Of a stretch of DNA of 14,548 nt, positions 11,747 through 14,548 are shown piece by piece; position 1 is the first letter of the stretch; the number at the start of each line of letters is the position of its first letter. The DNA comes from Actinomycetota bacterium (GTDB lineage: Bacteria > Actinomycetota > Acidimicrobiia > Acidimicrobiales > Iamiaceae), in NCBI GenBank assembly GCA_018268545.1, contig JAFDWI010000289.1, positions 1 to 14,548 on the forward strand, written 5' to 3'. A program made the position numbers and the translations under genes. The notes beneath the pieces were generated by a model that saw nothing but the letters and a program-made list of their open reading frames with translations, was not told the DNA's origin and did no database searches.

Positions 11747-13014
11747 TGGAACGTCCCGGTGAGTGGGTCGAGCTCGAGGTCGCACGGGCTCGTCTGGCCG
11801 CGGTGATCGAACCGCTCGCCCCGACCGACGTGCCGATCGCCGAGTCGCTCGGCCGGGTCCTGGCCGCCGAGGTGGTCGCGCCGCGTGACGTTCCGCCGTT
11901 CGCGGCATCGGCGATGGACGGCTTTGCGCTGCGCGCCGAGGACACCATCGGTGGTTCGGCGAGGTTGTCGATCGTCGGCGCCTCGGGCGCCGGTCGACCG
12001 GCGACGGTTGCGGTGGGTCCTGGCGAGGCGGTCGCGATCGCGACGGGTGGCGCGCTCCCCGTCGGCGCGGATTCGGTCTGTCCGATCGAAGCGGCGACCC
12101 TCGCGGGTGACACCGTCGAGGTGCATCCGGTGATCGAGCGGGGCGCGTATGTGCGTGGCGTGGGCGACGACACCGCAGCGGGTCTGGTGGTGTTCACCGC
12201 TGGCAGCGTCGTCGGGCCCGCCCACGTCGGCGTGATGGCCGGTCTGGGCGTCGAGTCGGTCTCGGTCCACCCGGCGCCACGAGTCGGGGTGCTCGCGACC
12301 GGTGACGAGCTGGTCGTCGCGCCCGAGGTGCCCGGACCGGGGCAGATCCACGACGCGAATCGTCCGGCGCTGCTCGCCGCGGTCCGCACAGCCCATGGGA
12401 TCCCGGTCGACCTCGGCATCGTCGGCGACGACGAGGCTGCGCTCGAAGCGGCGTTGGCCGATGCGGCGACCCGGTGTGACGTGGTGCTCACCTCGGGTGG
12501 CGTGAGCGTCGGTACGGCCGACCATGCCAAGGCGGTGTTGACGCGTCTTGCGCCCGAGTCCGTGGAGTGGTTGGAGGTCCGGATCCAGCCGGGGAAACCG
12601 TTTGGTTTCGCGGTCCTGGAGGGTTCCGGGGTGCCGGTGCTGTGTCTGCCCGGCAACCCGGTCTCGGCGCTGGTCAGCTTCGAGTTGTTGGTTCGCCCGG
12701 CGCTCGCTCGACGTGGCGGGCGGCCCGGCCGGGCACCGCGCACCGAGGTGGCGGTCGCCGCCGAGGCGTTCGGTCCGTGGGACGACGGCAAGCTGCATGT
12801 CGTCCGGGTCGTGGCCTGCGGCGACACCGACGAGCAGTTGCGGGTATGTTCCGCGGGTGGGCAGGGCTCGCATCAGTTGCGGGTGACCGCGGGCGCGAAC
12901 GGCTTCGCGTTGATCCCCCACGGCCGGGCGGTGGGCGTCGGCGACCCGGTCGACGTGATTGTGACCGAACCGGACGGCATCGGCCGCTGCGACGCCGTCG
13001 AAGGGGTGCGATGA
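11746..13014 (+). CDS. moeA: molybdopterin molybdenumtransferase
   Basis: A 422-residue protein, normal for MoeA. Motifs in order: PPFAASAMDGFALRAED (residues 50-66), TGGALPVGAD (100-109), GVLATGDELV (181-190), GQIHDANRPALLAA (199-212), the MoCF-binding loop VVLTSGGVSVGTADHAKAV (236-254) with Asp249, RIQPGKPFGFAV (269-280) and LPGNPVSALVSFE (291-303). A C-terminal beta domain (domain IV) follows, ending GVGDPVDVIV. MoeA inserts molybdate into adenylylated molybdopterin supplied by MogA. The ATG at 11746 shares one base with the moaE stop (TGATG), and the gene ends in an ATGA overlap with moaA. No homologue paralogue is seen in the window. Confidence 0.95.
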   Translation: MERPGEWVELEVARARLAAVIEPLAPTDVPIAESLGRVLAAEVVAPRDVPPFAASAMDGFALRAEDTIGGSARLSIVGASGAGRPATVAVGPGEAVAIATGGALPVGADSVCPIEAATLAGDTVEVHPVIERGAYVRGVGDDTAAGLVVFTAGSVVGPAHVGVMAGLGVESVSVHPAPRVGVLATGDELVVAPEVPGPGQIHDANRPALLAAVRTAHGIPVDLGIVGDDEAALEAALADAATRCDVVLTSGGVSVGTADHAKAVLTRLAPESVEWLEVRIQPGKPFGFAVLEGSGVPVLCLPGNPVSALVSFELLVRPALARRGGRPGRAPRTEVAVAAEAFGPWDDGKLHVVRVVACGDTDEQLRVCSAGGQGSHQLRVTAGANGFALIPHGRAVGVGDPVDVIVTEPDGIGRCDAVEGVR

Positions 13015-14078
13015 CGGCCACACCGGTGTCGATCCGACCGCACCCGGCACGGTCGCGCCCCCGTGTCACGGCGCTGGATGCGATGCCCACCGAGGGTCCG
13101 CTGGTGGATCGTTACGGACGGGTGCACCGGGATCTGCGCCTGTCGGTGACCGACGAGTGCAATCTGCGGTGCACGTACTGCCTGCCCGAGGTCGGCGCCC
13201 GGTTCCTTCCCCATTCGCAGCTGCTCGAGGTGGACGAGCTGGTCCGGATCGCTCGGGTCGCTCACAGCGTGGGGATCACCTCGTTGCGGCTCACCGGCGG
13301 TGAGCCGTTGTTGCGGCGTGAGATCGTCGAGATCGTCGCCCGGCTCGCGGATGTCGGCTTCGACGACCTGTCGTTGACGACGAACGGCACCCGGCTCGCG
13401 CCGATAGCGGCGTCGCTGGCCGCGGCGGGCCTGCAGCGCATCAACATCTCGTGCGATTCGTTGCGACCCGAACGGTTCGCGTCGATCCGGCGCCGTGGTT
13501 CGCTCGACACGGTGCTCGCCGCGATGGACGCCGCCGAAGCTGCGGGGCTCGTGCCGTTGAAGGTGAACGTGGTCGTCATGGCGGGCGTGAACGACGACGA
13601 GATCGTGGACTTTGCCGCGTTCGCCCGGCGCACGGGCCGGATCGTGCGGTTCATCGAGTACATGCCCCTCGATGCGGAGCAGGCCTGGAAGCGGTCCGAC
13701 GTGGTGTCCGGCGACGACATCATCCGGACCATCGACGAGGTGTGGCCGCTCGAGGCGGTCGACGCGGCCGATTCGTCCGCGCCGGCCGAGCGGTTCGTGT
13801 TCGCCGACGGGGGCGGGTCGATCGGTGTGATCGCGAGCGTGACGCGACCGTTCTGTGGCAACTGTGACCGGATGCGGATCACCGCGGACGGCGCGGCCCG
13901 CAACTGTCTGTTCGCCCGACGCGAATCGTCGATGCGGGACCTGCTGCGTGCCGGCGCATCCGATGCGGATCTGGGGATCGCGTTGCGCGAGGAGGTGTGG
14001 CGCAAGCTGCCGGGCCACGGGATGAACGACCCGGGGTTCATCCGGCCGCGTCGGTCGATGTCGATGATCGGCGGCTGA
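13011..14078 (+). CDS. moaA: GTP 3',8-cyclase, radical SAM
   Basis: A 355-residue radical SAM enzyme that starts molybdenum cofactor synthesis from GTP. The N-terminal cluster motif CNLRCTYCLP supplies Cys50, Cys54 and Cys57; SAM-binding LTGGEPLLRREI follows at 94-105. The second [4Fe-4S] cluster is from FCGNCDRMRITADGAARNC (Cys282, Cys285, Cys299). The chain ends in the conserved Gly-Gly tail (SMSMIGG) needed by MoaA. The start at 13011 overlaps the moeA stop by ATGA and has AAGGGG just upstream (13001-13006); an ATG at 13083 would remove 24 non-conserved residues and is a possible alternative. All catalytic features are intact, so it is expected to be functional. Confidence 0.96.
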   Translation: MTATPVSIRPHPARSRPRVTALDAMPTEGPLVDRYGRVHRDLRLSVTDECNLRCTYCLPEVGARFLPHSQLLEVDELVRIARVAHSVGITSLRLTGGEPLLRREIVEIVARLADVGFDDLSLTTNGTRLAPIAASLAAAGLQRINISCDSLRPERFASIRRRGSLDTVLAAMDAAEAAGLVPLKVNVVVMAGVNDDEIVDFAAFARRTGRIVRFIEYMPLDAEQAWKRSDVVSGDDIIRTIDEVWPLEAVDAADSSAPAERFVFADGGGSIGVIASVTRPFCGNCDRMRITADGAARNCLFARRESSMRDLLRAGASDADLGIALREEVWRKLPGHGMNDPGFIRPRRSMSMIGG

Positions 14079-14083
14079 TCGGT

Positions 14084-14323
14084 GTGGTGACGGTGCTGCT
14101 GTTCGGCCCGGCGCGCGACGCGGCCCGGGGTGCATCCTGCGTGGAGGTCGACGCGTCCGACGTCGCCGGGGTGACCGACGCGCTGGTCGACCGCTTCGGT
14201 GAGGCGTTCGCCGCGGTGCTCGCCTCGTCGAGGATCTGGGTGGACGACGAACCGGTCACCGGCGACGCGCCGCTCGACGCGGGCGCGGTGGTGTCGGTGC
14301 TGCCGCCGGTGTCGGGTGGGTGA
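14084..14323 (+). CDS. moaD: molybdopterin synthase sulfur-carrier subunit
   Basis: A 79-residue ubiquitin-like protein. MVTVLLFGPARDAARG is the usual MoaD first strand and turn; helix and strand segments follow, and the chain ends VSVLPPVSGG, with the C-terminal Gly-Gly that is adenylylated and thiocarboxylated to carry sulfur to MoaE. The start is taken as GTG 14084, five bases after the moaA stop; GTG 14087 is equally possible. It is the last cofactor gene of the operon. The moeB-type enzyme that activates MoaD is not in the window, so it must be encoded elsewhere. Confidence 0.92.
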   Translation: MVTVLLFGPARDAARGASCVEVDASDVAGVTDALVDRFGEAFAAVLASSRIWVDDEPVTGDAPLDAGAVVSVLPPVSGG

Positions 14324-14355
14324 CACCGCAGGTGCCTCGTGGAAGGATGGCTCAC

Positions 14356-14548
14356 ATGATCGAACAACGCCTCGAACTCGACACCGCCGATGGTCCGATG
14401 ACCACGTTCGTGTTCCATCCCGAGGGCGACGGCCCGCACCCGGTCGTGCTGTACCTGATGGACGCACCCGGGATCCGTCCGGCGCTGGCGGACATGGCAT
14501 CCCGCCTTGCAACCGCCGGGTACTACGTGATGTTGCCGTACCTGTACC
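14356..14548 (+). CDS. dienelactone hydrolase family protein, N-terminal part (3' end outside window)
   Basis: An open frame from the ATG at 14356 to the window end encodes 64 residues: MIEQRLELDTADGPMTTFVF, then HPVVLYLMDAPGIRPALADMASRLATAGYYVMLPYLY. The pattern of a beta strand VVLYLMDAPG(I), a helix with MASRLATAGY and the strand YYVMLPYLY is the N-terminus of the dienelactone hydrolase (DLH) alpha/beta-hydrolase family. The nucleophile and the rest of the fold lie beyond the edge, so activity and substrate cannot be judged. GGAAGG (14341-14346) upstream is a plausible Shine-Dalgarno; AAGGAT also sits 7 nt before the ATG. It lies 32 bp after moaD in the same direction and may not belong to the same pathway. 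Confidence 0.75.
   Translation, partial: MIEQRLELDTADGPMTTFVFHPEGDGPHPVVLYLMDAPGIRPALADMASRLATAGYYVMLPYLY

Noticed and set aside
11268..13050. Two very long minus-strand frames opposite moaE/moeA
   Set aside because: They are shadows of moeA, whose catalytic motifs are intact; their translations are repetitive Ser/Thr/Arg-rich sequence without a domain.
1..14548. CRISPR array, tRNA/rRNA genes, insertion sequences or prophage genes
   Set aside because: No regularly spaced repeats, tRNA-like cloverleaf, transposase, integrase or phage structural motifs were recognised anywhere in the window.

Overview
This window is high-GC bacterial DNA with dense coding on both strands, many GTG starts, ATGA/GTGA stop-start overlaps, and Ile and Leu codons ending mostly in C or G. 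The gene content (actinobacterial-style CopD protein, Fur-family regulator, FrnE-like DsbA protein, short PPK2, separate helix-turn-helix/Mop protein) and the TANNNT -10 elements placed exactly 7 nt before start codons suggest an actinobacterium. My best guess is the Acidimicrobiia lineage; that placement is inference. No rRNA, tRNA, CRISPR array or insertion sequence was seen, and no gene-free stretch exceeds about 150 bp.

Layout. (1) 1-3255 (+): the end of a CopD-like copper/membrane protein, then a multi-TM GT39-like glycosyltransferase overlapping by GTGA with a GT14 (core-2/I-branching type) glycosyltransferase; the last two look like a surface-glycan pair. (2) 3221-4468: a Fur-family regulator (-) whose 3' end overlaps the GT14 gene, divergent from a DsbA/FrnE-like oxidoreductase (+), with a perfect 9-bp-arm inverted repeat between them. 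(3) 4494-6378: a polyphosphate kinase 2 (-) divergent from a secreted alpha/beta-hydrolase lipoprotein (+), both apparently leaderless from a 58-bp shared promoter region. (4) 6437-9228 (-): a molybdate uptake operon reading HTH-Mop regulator, modA, modB, modC, all overlapping. (5) 9328-14323: molybdenum cofactor synthesis genes, moaC (+), mogA/moaB (-), a vapBC-type toxin-antitoxin pair (+) inserted in the middle, then an operon moaE-moeA-moaA-moaD (+). (6) 14356-end (+): the start of a dienelactone-hydrolase family gene.

How it works together. ModABC would import molybdate. MoaA and MoaC make cPMP from GTP, MoaD/MoaE (molybdopterin synthase) convert it to molybdopterin, MogA adenylylates it and MoeA inserts molybdate. 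The HTH-Mop protein heads the mod operon and is the obvious candidate molybdate sensor. The local ModC lacks the C-terminal Mop/TOBE domain that classical ModC carries, so the molybdate-binding domain appears to have been moved from the ATPase to the regulator. A 99-bp region between this operon and moaC holds a perfect 10-bp palindrome on the regulator's putative -35 box and two TGCAAG direct repeats 31 bp apart, which are operator candidates.

The most general signal is a recurring promoter architecture: TANNNT followed by exactly 7 nt and then the start codon, at five independent genes on both strands, with near-matches at others. This indicates extensive leaderless transcription.
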